Of a DNA stretch of 64,000 nucleotides, positions 45,492 through 56,579 are shown piece after piece; positions within the stretch are counted from its first letter, which is position 1, and every line of letters starts with the position of its first letter. Source of the DNA: Chaetomium olivaceum. Taxonomy: Eukaryota > Ascomycota > Sordariomycetes > Sordariales > Chaetomiaceae. Where the stretch lies: positions 248,001-312,000 of the forward strand of contig JAYWVB010000012.1 in the NCBI GenBank assembly GCA_039881045.1, read 5' to 3'. A program made the position numbers and the translations under genes. The notes under the pieces are model-generated. The model was not told the origin of the DNA and ran no database searches. It saw nothing but the letters and a program-made list of their open reading frames with translations.

Positions 45492-47985
45492 TCACTCAAT
45501 ACTCCTCCTCATCCCCCTCCTCACCAACCTCAACAGCGCCCACCGCCGCCCAAAACCCCCTTCCACTTTCCCTTCCCCCCCGTTCCGCACCGCCACCCGC
45601 TCACCATGACCCTGACCATGACCCTGACCCTGACCCTGACCCTGACCCTGACCGTAACCCGGACCCGTCCGCTCGACACGTGCCCCCGTCCGCCCACCGC
45701 CCCTCGCCCACTCCCTCTCCCGCTCGCGCACCAGCTCGTCCCACCGCTTGCGGCACGTCGAGTTCCCAAAATGGTACGACCCGCCGTGCAGCAGGATGTA
45801 CTCGGCGACCTTCTTCCAGGGGACTTTGGAGGAGGCGATGGCGCTGTGCGGGTGGCTGCGGCTGCTGTCACGCGCACGGTGGTTGTGCGGGTGGTGGGTT
45901 TGGCGGTGGTGGTGGTGGTGGACGCTTTGGTGGTGGACGCTTTGGTGGTGGACGTTTTGGTGGTGGTGGCGGTGGCGGGTTCGGGAGTGGGAGGGGGCGA
46001 GGGAGGGGGGGTTGTTGTGGTTGCTGTTGGGATTGTGTGTTGCTTTTGCGGGAGGGGGGGGCGAGGGAGAGGACTGCTGCTTCGAGGAGGTGGAGCTTTG
46101 TTTTTCTTTTGGTTAGTGTTGGGTTGTTTGTTGATGGGAAGGTGAGGGGTGGCTGTTCGGGGGGTTAGAAAGGAAGGGGGTGGATGTTGTGTGTTGGGGA
46201 TTGGACGGCAGGGTAGGGAACGTGTTGTGGGGGAGAGGGCGTGGTGCTAGCAGAGGGTATCGCCGATGGGCAGAGGACTTGTGGGGAAGTCTAGAGGGTG
46301 TCGTCGGAAAGGAAAAGGGTGTGTTTGTCTGGATGACATTTTAGAAGATGAAGATAAAGGGGAGAGAGAGTGGCAAGATGAAGGTAAGGGGCAGAGAGTG
46401 ACAGGCTTCAAACAACCTCCGGGCTCAACATCAACGGGTGCGGACCAGAAGAACAAAAATAACACTTACATCCTTCTCAGACCACTCCGGCTTACGCACC
46501 CTCGCCTCCCGGCTCTTGGTCAGCGTGCGGTACCGCCCGCGCAGCGTCGACTCGGCCTCGATAAACCCGCCCAGCCGCCGTATCTCCTTATACGTCATGC
46601 CCTGCTGCTTGTGCTTGACCAGAAAGTCGTCCTTGGCCGTGCGGTCCGTCAGCTTGGTAACCACCTCCATTGTCCTGGGCGGCGGGCGGAGATGGCTGGG
46701 CAGGGGCTGCGGTGGCTGCATCGATGACACGGGCGGCGACGGCGACGACGGCGACGAGGAGGGCTCTGAGTCTATGCTCCTCGCCTTAGGCTGCAGCTGG
46801 CGGGTACACCTGCGGGAGGCAGGTGGAGTGAAGTCGGAATCAGTTGGGGATCGGCGATTGGACGTGTTATCGGCAGCAGGGAGCGACCGATAGCTGCGGA
46901 TCGGCGCGTCTGGGAGCTGCTTGCGGGGTTTGGGAATAGTGGGCGGCAGGGGCACCTCCACGGACGGCAGAGGGTCAATGGCGTCAGGCGGCTCGTGGAG
47001 GTGGGCGTCAGACAAAAAGTTCGTGTGCAAGGACTCGCAGGACGTGGACGGGGTGGGCGTCTGGTGGATTCTGAGCAGTTTCGGCGACACTGTGTTGTTG
47101 TCGACTTGCCCTGGCTCCGCCTTGGTGCATGGGGAGTCTTCGTACTCGCCCCGAGCGCAGGGGGAGACGTCCCAGAGAGTGTGTACGGGGTCGTCAAGCG
47201 CCATGGCCTCCAGGATGCCCGACGAAGCATACAACTTGGAGCTGGTGTTAGAGTCGCCCTCGAGCATGGGTGGCAGCGACAAGTTGTGAAAAGCCTCGCC
47301 GGGCCGGAAGGCCGTTTGCGGGAACGCGCTGGTGTGGACATCCAGGGTGTACTGGTTATACTCGAAGCTTGAAGCGGCGCTTGGGAGCGAGTGGTCCCAA
47401 AATGGGTCTCCACCATGTGCAAACGGAGGGAGAGCAGAAACCCCATTTGGGACTGTCTGCCAGTAAGATGAGTCCAGGGGTTCAGAAGCCGCCGCGACGT
47501 TTGCGTCAAAAAAATAACCCCTCGGTTCCGTGGAAGTGCAATAGTGAGAGAGAGACGAGATGGCGGACCGCGACGTCCGATTGCCCGCCAGCGAATGCCC
47601 TGCTCCGGTCTTTCCCGCAAACCAAACATTAGTTTCCCGTCCCGTGTGTCTCTCCCCTGAGACAAAGAAGGGTGTGGAGATGGCGTCAACGTACCATGAG
47701 AGACATGCTTTCCCCTGTGTTCTGGGGCTCGGAGAAATACCCGCTCCCATACGTCGGTAGGCCGTGTTGCGAGATGGCTTGCTTGGGCGCGGGCTGGGCC
47801 CACCCAGTCTTTGGGGACATCTGGTTGAGAGACATGTCGTGGAGCCTCTGCTGGTGGAGGAACAGTGCCGTGTTGATCTGATTCAGTTGGAGCAGCCACG
47901 GTGCAAAATCTGCCGCTGCAAAAGTGAAGACATTGTCCCGAAGTGAGACCACGTCCCCAGGGGGCTTCTCTGGGCTGATAAACAT
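45492..47985 (-). CDS. SANT/Myb-like DNA-binding protein (about 626 aa), low-complexity inserts
   Basis: Probable nuclear regulator. Proposed minus-strand exons: 47985-47695 (MFISPEKPPGDVVSLRDN), 47456-46470 and 46095-45492. The centre is disordered and Pro/Ser-rich. Near the end of exon 2 lie YKEIRRLGGFIEAESTLRGRYRTLTKSREARVRKPEWSEKD and, in exon 3, LHLLEAAVLSLA, later VPWKKVAEYILLHGGSYHFGNSTCRKRWDEL. Together these read as a Myb/SANT-like helix set split by an intron and by a Pro/Gln/Lys-rich insert. Exon 3 needs one base fewer, probably in a C run of the insert (plus-strand G runs 46005-46011 or 46054-46061). The tail contains a GQ/GH repeat from a hexanucleotide array. The 238-bp and 374-bp introns are tentative; the first has a GTACGT donor, the last a GTAAGT donor and CACTAAC branch. 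Confidence 0.6.
45604..45662. repeat. Hexanucleotide tandem array (ccctga)n inside a gene
   Basis: About eight 6-bp units, mostly ccctga, with ccatga variants at the left end and ccgtaa/cccgga at the right. On the minus strand it encodes an alternating Gly-Gln/Gly-His stretch of the SANT/Myb-like protein. Six-base periodicity keeps the frame whatever the copy number. Confidence 0.85.
45914..45960. repeat. 15-bp tandem repeat, about three copies
   Basis: The unit ggtggtggacgcttt occurs three times in a row, the last with gtttt for gcttt. On the minus strand it gives a Lys-Arg-Pro-Pro-Pro (or, one frame over, Thr/Ser/Lys) periodic insert in the SANT/Myb-like protein. Confidence 0.8.
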
Positions 47986-50795
47986 TCTCAACCTCTCCTG
48001 TGTTCTAGTGGCAGCCCGATGCCCTCTTCCCCTTCGGTCTCCCCTTGCACCACTTTCCACCGCTCACGTTTCTTTCCTGCTCACCGCTGCTTCACTCACT
48101 GTAAGTGAGCGTCGGCGATGATGCGTTTGGCCCCGCTCGCGAGGAGGTTATTCGAATCACCAGCTGTCTGAACCAGTGAGGGGTTCGTCGGGCTGCACCG
48201 TTGAGCGGTCAAGACGGATGATTTCTGGTTCGCATGCACGTTTGTGTAGGTTCCCGATAGAACGCCTGGGGGAGTCGGACTGGTACAGGTTGGGTATGAG
48301 CGGTCCAATGACTCTAGGGGCACGAGATGGAATCAGCACCCGCATCTCGAGCTTTCCACCGACACTCAGCTGTCATCCACCCACCCTTCGATGTTCTCAA
48401 AGGTCGTGGATGTGACGATGAGAACCAGTGATTTACATACGAAGCGAAAGAGGAAATATTCGAGGCGGCGGAGGCTAACGTTGAAGCAGGGAAGAGACAA
48501 AGGCAAAGGGTCAGTTGAGACGGCAAATATGACACGAGATTATCTGATGGAGAGGGCAGATGCGAGTCTTTTACGAAGGAGTTCAAGGGTACAAGACCAG
48601 GTATCAGGACACAGACAGGGTGGCGATGAACCGCGGTCGGCCGGACTCGAGTGAGCCAGGGTCGAGGCATTGTGTTCCTCTTCCTCGACAACAACCCAAT
48701 CTCATGTTTCTGTCATTTTTTCAGGAGATTGAATGAAGGCTTGAGACGGAAGCCTTGCTGAAAATGGACAACAGATTGCCAAAAGAGGACGAGTTGAGCC
48801 CTGTCTCCCGCGCGGGATGTATCCGCCGCCCTGAGTCTCCTTTGGGAATGGGCTGCAAACGTCGGCCCGGCTGTCTTCCCCGGGCCTCCTGGCAGGACTA
48901 GCCGGTGGCAAACCAGACGGCGATATCATATTTGACTGGCCTGCGAAAGCAAGGGGACCAGAGGCCGAACTGGTTTGAGAAGGGGTGTAAACGCACCCCG
49001 TGCCCAGGCCATGAATGTATCACGCAAGGCAAGCCGGGTGCCGGGTGCCGGGTGGCACGCCCAAGCATGGGTTCGGATATCGCGCAGCGGAGGCTGTCGC
49101 GGCTAGCCACGCACATCTGGAACTGTTTCGGCAACGACCAGGGATTCCACCCACGTGGATAGCCAATGGTTGAGTTCCGAAGATGGGGGCGTTGGCGAGA
49201 AGGCTGTTTGACTGCCCAAATGCAAACGTCATTGGCTTGCATGCTGAGTCCAGGGGGGCTTTTCGCTCGTTGCGTTTCCCTCCCCCCACACAACCAATCT
49301 GGGGGAGGTGCATATCTACGATTCGGGTATCTGGTCGATACTGTCGATCTCATGCAAGCCTCAGAAGATGCCGCAGCGCAGAAGCAATCGCCGGGACGCT
49401 AACAGGGCGGTCTCCCCTGGCGCTGGGAGACTGGTCGGAAGACCAGCAGGCTGGGCGATGCTTTTCTGCAAAGGGATCAGGGTTGGGAACACGCCATGCA
49501 TGAGTTCTGTGTAAGACAAGTCGGTAGTCGGGCGCACCAGAGCATGAGCGGCAGAAACGTCAGGAACGACGGCACTTTGGACGTCAGTGCGGCGTTGATT
49601 CTGTAGCAAACAAGGGATCGTGTCAGATTCTGATGGCGGGGCATAAAAATCTCAGTGAATATCGGGCCTTTCCACGCTTCCGTTCTGGGAATCTCTCGCA
49701 TACCGCTACGGGATGGAGCCCGTTCGTTACCTCTAGCTGCCCGATCCAGGTGGCTCTGAATGACAGACCCGGCAGACAGGGGTAAATGCCCACACTGACG
49801 GCGACCCCTTTCGGTCATGTTTGATGTACTCTTCCGCGGGTCAGCCTGCTGGGTGATGCACCCGATAATCGGACGCGGCGTGCTGTGGGCCTCAGAGTGA
49901 TTGGTCACGAATTACGATGCTTCATTCCTTTTGAGGACAGCATCGATACCCCTTGTCGTTGTTCTGGGTGGAATCACGCACTGGCAACTAGACGGCACGA
50001 CTGTGACGACCTGAGCGAGGACGGCACATGATGTGACTAAGGGAAAAAATAAAACAGAGATGGGAATCAAACATCAAACACGGAGCGGCCTCATTGTTGC
50101 CTACTCATGAAAGTGATGAAGGACGCCGCGAGCGAGGTGAGGCCGATATTGGTACATACACACACATGTGTACTGGATCGATTTCATGATACAACTTAGA
50201 AATGGAATGTAGAGGCAGGCGCATCTCCCAAGATAATGTCAATTTTCATCCGCGAGGAGCCCCGAGTCGGCGAGGTGTGGCTGCGCTGCTCTTGGGATGA
50301 TTGGGCGGGGTCTGCCAATGATGGAAATTTTCCAAGTTATGATTTATCTCAACATGTAAGTTGTGCCATCTTGATCCTCCCTTGTGAGTTTGGTAGCTGC
50401 CATTGTCCCAGCGACCAAAAGGCAGTGAGAGCGGCAAATGTGGGAACTGGGGGGGTCTCTGGACCGCATCACTGCAACGCGGGGGCCGAAATTGAACGAA
50501 GGCCTCGCAGGCTGCATGAAGCTGTGAAGCATGAAAGGCCGTTGCCTCCGCTGTCACACTTTCGTCACTCTCATTGGTTTGCTGGGGTGGTGGCTTGGTC
50601 GCTTGGCATTGAGAATCTCCAAGGCTCGGCGCGTTAATTGCCACGCAAGTTACTGTACCCGTGTGTAATTTTAAGTAAACAAAACCTTAACTGTTTGACG
50701 GTCCACGTCCCCAGCAGCTTAGACACATCAACGTTTCAGTTCTCCTAGGGTAACGTCATTTTACTTTTGTCCAGCCTTTTTTCCAAGACACCGCG
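47986..50795. other. 2.8-kb spacer before the LINE region
   Basis: The left end is the promoter of the SANT/Myb-like gene, with a CT-rich leader. The rest contains only short, mutually contradictory open frames, for example at 49.2-49.5 and 50.2-50.6 kb, without domains. No RNA gene or repeat is recognised. Confidence 0.45.
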
Positions 50796-51152
50796 ATGGA
50801 AGACGGCAACGAGACGGCAATGGAGGATAAAGACGAGACTGCCAAGCTTAGGCGGCTGTGTGTCGACTTCCTCGACGGCGTGCTTGAGAAAATCAATACT
50901 TACGGCCATGATGTCTATATCCTCGATAACGAGCGTCTTGCGTCGCTGAACATCAGAAAGATAGAGACGCTTGATGTTGAAGAACAAAGCGTTGACTTTG
51001 GACCCCGCTTATTCTACCCTCGCTTTACGCTAGTAGAGGCGCGACAAAAGACCACCGATTACCTCAGACTATGGAGAGTATCTTTGTTGCTCCGTGGGGA
51101 CTATATCCTTTTACTGGTGATTCTTGATATCGATCTTCTTTACGACCTTTGA
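50796..51152 (+). CDS. 118-aa open frame just upstream of the LINE, unrecognised
   Basis: Open from an ATG at 50796 (MEDGNETAMEDKDETAKLRRLCVDFLDGVLEKI) to a stop at 51152. The composition is acidic and helical, then hydrophobic at the C-terminus (LLLRGDYILLLVILDIDLLYDL). It overlaps the sequence just before LINE ORF1 but is in another frame. It could be a remnant of a host gene cut by the element, part of the element's 5' region, or chance. No family is recognised. Confidence 0.3.
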   Translation: MEDGNETAMEDKDETAKLRRLCVDFLDGVLEKINTYGHDVYILDNERLASLNIRKIETLDVEEQSVDFGPRLFYPRFTLVEARQKTTDYLRLWRVSLLLRGDYILLLVILDIDLLYDL

Positions 51153-51183
51153 GGCAGCTGGTGGAAGATTTGTCTTTTTCCAG

Positions 51184-52494
51184 ATGCCTGGTGCGGCGCG
51201 CGGCGCTCCAGACGCCATCGACGTCATGAGAGGCGGTTCGGCGTCCCCAGGAGTGGGATATCGCCGCCCCCAACGCAAGAGGGTGAAAACGACGAGGGCG
51301 ATGGAATCAATGCAGCAACAAGATGATATGGATTGGGAAGAAGGAAATAGTAGCGAAAGAATGCTGAGAAGTCACAAAAATCGTGCAAATCGGGCCGCAG
51401 CGGCCAAGAGTGTAGGAGAGGGAATCCAGGACCATGAGCAATCTGCGGACTGCAACTTCGACAACAAATTGGACATGATCAAAAGAGAATTCCAGCGTCA
51501 ATTCGAAAAGTTGAGGGATCACATGACAAAAGAAATGACCAGAATGACGGCCCAATTGACGGAAGAACTGTCGCAAGCGCGAGAGCAGCTTACCCAAGCC
51601 CGCCGCGAGCTCGAGGACACTAGACTGCAGCTGCACGCCATGAACGAAGCTCAAGAGGCCCCTTCGACTCGGCCTGCATACGCGGATGTCGCCCGACGTA
51701 CACCTCCTACCAGCGTTCCTAGTCTAGCATCCTCCGGAAGCCCGACGACGACGCCAGAGCCAGTGTTCTGTACAGTAGACATGACTAGGGTACCGGAGGA
51801 ACACATCGAAGAGGCTACGCCGGTGGCCGTTCGCAAGCTCATCGAGAAAGAGATGCGAGCGCCGGGAGACCAATCCAAGTGGCGTTGTCTTGCCGTCACC
51901 AGAGATAGAGGAAACAGCAACCGCCTTAGGATCATTGGTAGGAACGAAGCGGAAGTAAAGAAGATCAAGGACATCATGGAAGCGAAGAAGGCGCCGGGTG
52001 CACAGGTCCTACGGGATCAGCTGTACCCAGTCAAAGTTGACAACGTCAACCGTACCGCTGTTCTCGATCCCGAAGGCAAGGTCGTCCCGGGAGCGGCGGA
52101 AACCCTGGGCCGAGAAAACGATGTACAAATCGCCAAGTTGGCTTGGTTAAGCCGGAAGGATACTGCGAAAGCGTATGGATCGATGGTGGTATATGTGACC
52201 AAAGCTGGGGACGCTAGAAGGCTCATCAGCGAGGGCTTCTTCCACGCAAGAGGCGAATCGGGATACACGGGGGTCTTCGAACGTCGGACGCGGCCGGACC
52301 AGTGCTACAACTGCCAGCAGATCGGCCACAAAGCTTTTCAGTGCAGGAACCCTCAAGTGTGTGGAATGTGCGCCAACGAGGGCCACCGTCATAGCGAGTG
52401 CTCAGCGTTTATGCCAAAGTGCGCTCTGTGTGGAGGACCCCACGAATCGTTCAGCAAGAATTGCCGGAAGCTCTATCCATCTCGACATGAGTAG
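51184..52494 (+). CDS. LINE ORF1, gag-like nucleic-acid-binding protein (436 aa)
   Basis: RNA-binding protein expected to coat the element's transcript. An N-terminal basic region (RRPQRKRVK), a coiled-coil-like segment rich in Glu/Gln/Arg (about residues 95-155, LTEELSQAREQLTQARREL) and a middle domain (DQLYPVKVDNVNRTAVLDPEG, AKLAWLSRKDTAKAYGSMVVYV) precede three CCHC-type zinc knuckles from about residue 373: CYNCQQIGHKAFQC, CGMCANEGHRHSEC and CALCGGPHESFSKNC. The order matches ORF1 of fungal Tad-like elements. First ATG at 51184; the frame is open further upstream. The stop overlaps the ORF2 start in ATGAGTAG. Confidence 0.85.
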   Translation: MPGAARGAPDAIDVMRGGSASPGVGYRRPQRKRVKTTRAMESMQQQDDMDWEEGNSSERMLRSHKNRANRAAAAKSVGEGIQDHEQSADCNFDNKLDMIKREFQRQFEKLRDHMTKEMTRMTAQLTEELSQAREQLTQARRELEDTRLQLHAMNEAQEAPSTRPAYADVARRTPPTSVPSLASSGSPTTTPEPVFCTVDMTRVPEEHIEEATPVAVRKLIEKEMRAPGDQSKWRCLAVTRDRGNSNRLRIIGRNEAEVKKIKDIMEAKKAPGAQVLRDQLYPVKVDNVNRTAVLDPEGKVVPGAAETLGRENDVQIAKLAWLSRKDTAKAYGSMVVYVTKAGDARRLISEGFFHARGESGYTGVFERRTRPDQCYNCQQIGHKAFQCRNPQVCGMCANEGHRHSECSAFMPKCALCGGPHESFSKNCRKLYPSRHE

Positions 52495-55400
52495 GACGTT
52501 TCGGGTCATCCAATTGAACGTCAGAAAGCAAGGGGAGGTGCATGACAGCCTGATGAACGACGTGGCAATTCAGGGTGCTGCCGTTATCGCCATTCAGGAA
52601 CCCCGGGCGCGGAGGATCCAAGGACGGCTCCTGACAACCCCTATGCATCATCACAAATGGACTAAGATGGTTCCGAGCACGTGGAAGGAAGGTAGATGGG
52701 CTATCCGGAGCATGCTCTGGGTGAACAAAACGGTGGAAGCCGAGCAGGTGGCAGTGGACTCGCCGGACATCACGGCAGCGATCATACGGCTCCCGGAACG
52801 CGTGGTTCTAGTCGCTTCAGTCTACGTACCGTGTGGGGATGCTGAGGCACTACAGGACGCTTGCGAGAACCTCAGGAGAGCGGTCGCACAGACGAAACGG
52901 GGTGTAGGGACGACAGTCGATGTAGTGGTTACAGGTGATTTCAACTGCCACGACCAGCTGTGGGGGGGAGACGACGTCTCGCCCGTGAGACAAGGGGAAG
53001 CTGACCCCATCATCGACCTCATGAACGAGCTGGCTCTGAGCACTCTACTCCCGAGGAGCACGATAACATGGCAAGGAGGTGGATACAGTTCAACTATCGA
53101 CCTGGTCCTAGCCTCGGAGGAACTGAGAGAAGCCGTGATTAAGTGCGGTGTGCATGGAACGGAACACGGTTCAGATCACCGGACGATCGAAACAGTTTTC
53201 AATATCGAGGTACCTGTGCCGGCACACCACGAGCGACTGCTTCTCAAGAACGCGCCATGGAAGCAGATCAGAGCCAAGATTGCAGATACACTAAGGGACA
53301 CCCGGCGAACGGGACGGTTCAGCAAAGAACGGACCGCCTGATGTCCGCCGTCTCGGGTGCGGTCCACTCCCTAACCCCTAAAGCCCGGCCGTCGCCATAC
53401 GCTAAGCGATGGTGGACTACGGACCTGACGCAGCTACGTCACATCTACACGCACTGGAGGAACCGCGCTCGCTCGGGACGCCGGGCAGGCTGGACTACAG
53501 CCGAGATTGAGGAATTGGCGAAGGGTGCAGCAAAACAGTATCACGATGCCATCCGGCAACAGAAGAAGAAACACTGGGCTGAATTCCTTGCGGACAACGA
53601 CAATATTTGGAAGGCTGCAAAGTATCTACAATCCGGAGATGACAGTACGTTTGGAAGAATCCCGCAACTTGTTAGAGCGGATGGGACATGTACGGCCGAC
53701 CATACGGAACAGGCCGAAGAGCTCCTAACAAGGTTCTTCCCGGCCTTGCCTGACACGATCGACGATGAAGGTCACAGACCACAGAGGGCACCCATTACGA
53801 TGCCTATCCTCACGATGGAGGAAGTCGAACGACAGCTGTTCGCAACGAAGTCCTGGAAGGCACCAGGAGAGGATGCTCTGCCGGCAGTGGTGTGGAAGGA
53901 AGTCTGGCAGGTGGTCAAGCACCACGTACTGGCGCTCTTCCGTACTTCGCTAGAGGATGGGGCCCTTCCTAGTCAGTGGCGTCATGCTAAGATCATCCCG
54001 CTCAAGAAACCGGGTAAAGAGGACTATACCATCGCGAAGGCGTGGAGACCAATCTCTCTCTTAGCAACGCTGGGCAAAGTGCTGGAGTCGGTGATCGCGG
54101 AACGGCTGTCCCACGCCGTGGAGACCTACGGCCTACTGCCCACCAGCCACTTCGGCGGGCGGAAGCAACGGTCAGCAGAGCAGGCGCTAGTATTTCTACA
54201 GGAGCAAATCTACACGGCCTGGAGAGGACGGAAGATTGTCAGCCTCATTAGCTTTGATGTCAAGGGAGCCTACAACGGAGTCTGCAAGGAACGGCTGGTG
54301 CAGAGGATGAGGGCGCGCGGTATTCCGGAGGAGCTGTGCCGATGGACAGAAGCTTTCTGTTCTGATCGTACGGCCTCTATCCAGGTCAACGGGCATGCTG
54401 CGGAACGACGGGACCTCCCACAGGCTGGCCTGCCCCAAGGCTCGCCCCTCTCCCCTATATTGTTCCTCTTTTTCAACGCGGATCTGGTCCAGCGGAAGAT
54501 CGATAGCAACGGTGGTGCGATAGCTTTTATCGACGACTTTACCGCCTGGGTCGCAGGTCCGACGGCACAGAGCACACGCCAGGGGATTGAAGCAATCATC
54601 GATCAAGCACTAGACTGGGAAAAGAGGAGCGGAGCGACATTTGAAGCAGACAAAACAGCCGTCATCCACTTTACCCGCAAAGCGTACAAAGCTAACTCGG
54701 AGCCCTTTACCATCAAGGGCCAGGAGGTTCGGCCGAAAGATCACGTCAAAATCCTAGGAGTGGTCATGGATGCCAAGCTCAGGTATAAGGAGCATATCGC
54801 AAGGGCGGCCTCCAAAGGGCTCAGCGCGGCATTGGAGTTGAAACGGCTGCGTGGTCTGTCTCCGCGTACGGCGCGGCAGCTATTCACGGCTATGGTCGCG
54901 CCAGTGGTGGACTACGCCTCCAACGTCTGGATGCACCAATGCAATTGGAAGACGTTGCCGGCCTTAGACAGGGTGCAGAGGGTTGCGGCGCAGGGGATCA
55001 TAGGAACGTTCAGCACAGTAGCAACACGCGTGGCAGAAGCGGAAGCTCACATCCCCACGGCTCAAGATCGATTGTGGAAGAGGGCGATCAAGATGTGGAC
55101 GGATATCCATACCCTGCCAGAGACGAATCCACTCCGCAACACCACCTCCGGATGCGCAAGTTCCGGGCATCCTACCGCTCGCCATTATTTTGCGTAGCGG
55201 ATCTCCTGAAAGATATGCCATTGGACGGCCTCGAAACCATCGCTCCGGTGGTATTGGCGCCATGGGAAGGGCGAGTCCGCACTACGCTTAACGGAACAGG
55301 CATCATACAGAAGGAAGCAGAGTGGGCGGTCCAGATCGCCGTAAGCAGCTCCGCACGAAACAACATGGTAGGGTTCGGAGGAGTCGTCCGTCTCCCGCTA

Positions 55401-56260
55401 CCGATGCGAGACAGCTTAAGAAACGAAGCATTCAGTGTGACGCTGGGCTCCAGGTCGGAGCAGAACCCGTTCTCAAGCGAGCTCGCGGCTATTGGGCACG
55501 CGTTGAAATTGATTCGAAATATCAGATACCGCAAGATCATCCTTGCCACGAGCAACAAGGCAGCCGTGATGACCTTGGAGCGGCCACACCAGCAATCAGG
55601 GCAACAATATCTCTGTCAGGCGTATGATGCGATAAGTGCCTTGCGCAGGGCCGGAAACACGATCTCGGTCGTCTGGATCCAAAGGGGTACCAAAAATGAG
55701 CTCCTGAACATAGCCAAAGCGAAAGCAAAGGAGGCAACGCGGCGACAAGCCACGCCACAGACCCAGGATCCTGCCATGCGGTCAACGGCCCTTCGGATAG
55801 CCTGGGCAAAGCGGACACCACCTACGACGCTGCCAGACAAAGTGGGGAGACATTCCAAGAGAGTCGATATAGCGTTACCAGGGAAGCACACCCGACTATT
55901 ATACGACACCTGTCTCGAAGTGAGGCCGGCGTACTTGCTCAGCTTAGAACAGGCATGGCCAAACTCAACACGTACCTACATCGTATCAAAGCAGCACCTT
56001 CAGATCAATGCGCGTGTGGACAAGCAAGAGAGACAGTGGAGCACTTCCTCTTCCGATGCAAGCAATGGGATCAACACCGTACGGAAATGCTGCAATGTAC
56101 GGATGTCCACAGGGGCAACCTCTCCTTCTACCTGGGAGGAAAATTGCCCTCGGATGACAAGCACTGGTCCCCCAACATGCAGGCGGTGAGGGCGGCGATA
56201 CGCTTCGCCATTGCCACAGGTCGTCTGGGGACAGAACAACCGCAGAATGAAGTAGACTAA
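52487..56260 (+). CDS. LINE ORF2: endonuclease, reverse transcriptase, RNase H-like (about 1258 aa, three frame breaks)
   Basis: Polyprotein for target-primed reverse transcription. Residues 1-225 form an AP-like endonuclease (QLNVRK, IQEPRA, TGDFNCHD, STIDLVLAS, GSDHRTIE). The reverse transcriptase follows from about residue 430: WRPISLLATLGKVLE, SFDVKGAYNG, LPQGSPLSPILF and a catalytic FIDDF near residue 680. A region in the RNase H position (GFGGVVRLP, SSELAAIGHALKLI, ATSNKAAVMTL, KNELLNIAKAKAKEA) keeps the Glu but lacks the expected Asp residues, so RNase H activity is doubtful. The end has a zinc motif CACGQARETVEHFLFRC. Single missing bases near 53301-53304, 55148-55149 and 55909-55910 shift the frame; domains on both sides are undamaged. 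Whether the element is active cannot be judged. Confidence 0.85.
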
Positions 56261-56562
56261 CCCCGACATCCTTAACCCCGACTAACGACTCCCCCCCCCC
56301 TTCATCTCGTGCTATACCGAGTAAGCGCGCTTCAGCCGCTGAAGATAGTACGTTGAACACTTGGAGATCGGCCTTCAAGCTAGCTTACTATTTATACTAC
56401 TAACCCACGAGCACCCGCAGCAGAAAGGACAAAATTGTAAGGAGATAAGTGAGAAAAAAGGAGGTTGTACGGGCTTGAGGAGATTAGGATCCATTGTTGG
56501 ATATGTACTGGTAGACACGTGATAGTTGCCCTTTCGGGTTAAGCCCGCCGGGCGGAATAAAT

Positions 56563-56579
56563 TGTGTGTGTGTGTGTGT
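56563..56579. repeat. (TG)n microsatellite at the LINE 3' end
   Basis: Eight and a half TG dinucleotides directly after the aataaa that ends the LINE. It may be the element's simple-sequence tail or a repeat it inserted into. Confidence 0.8.

Larger units (their letters stand above)
51184..56562 (+). mobile_element. Tad-clade non-LTR retrotransposon (LINE), nearly full length
   Basis: Carries the two-ORF organisation of fungal Tad-type LINEs: ORF1 with three CCHC knuckles, then ORF2 with AP-like endonuclease, reverse transcriptase, RNase H-like region and a terminal zinc motif. The 3' end is placed after ccgccgggcggaataaa near 56545-56562, a common end of such elements, immediately followed by a TG microsatellite. 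The 5' end is not defined; it may begin before 51184. No target-site duplication was identified. The ORFs contain few internal stops; breaks are single missing bases only. That argues against heavy repeat-induced point mutation and for a young copy. Confidence 0.85.

Noticed and set aside
45604..45662. (ccctga)n array as interstitial telomere repeat
   Set aside because: Fungal telomeres are usually ccctaa. Here the unit is ccctga, lies in a coding exon and keeps a Gly-Gln frame.
50236..50637. 133-residue plus-strand frame upstream of the LINE
   Set aside because: An opposing frame of equal length exists and neither has any recognisable feature.
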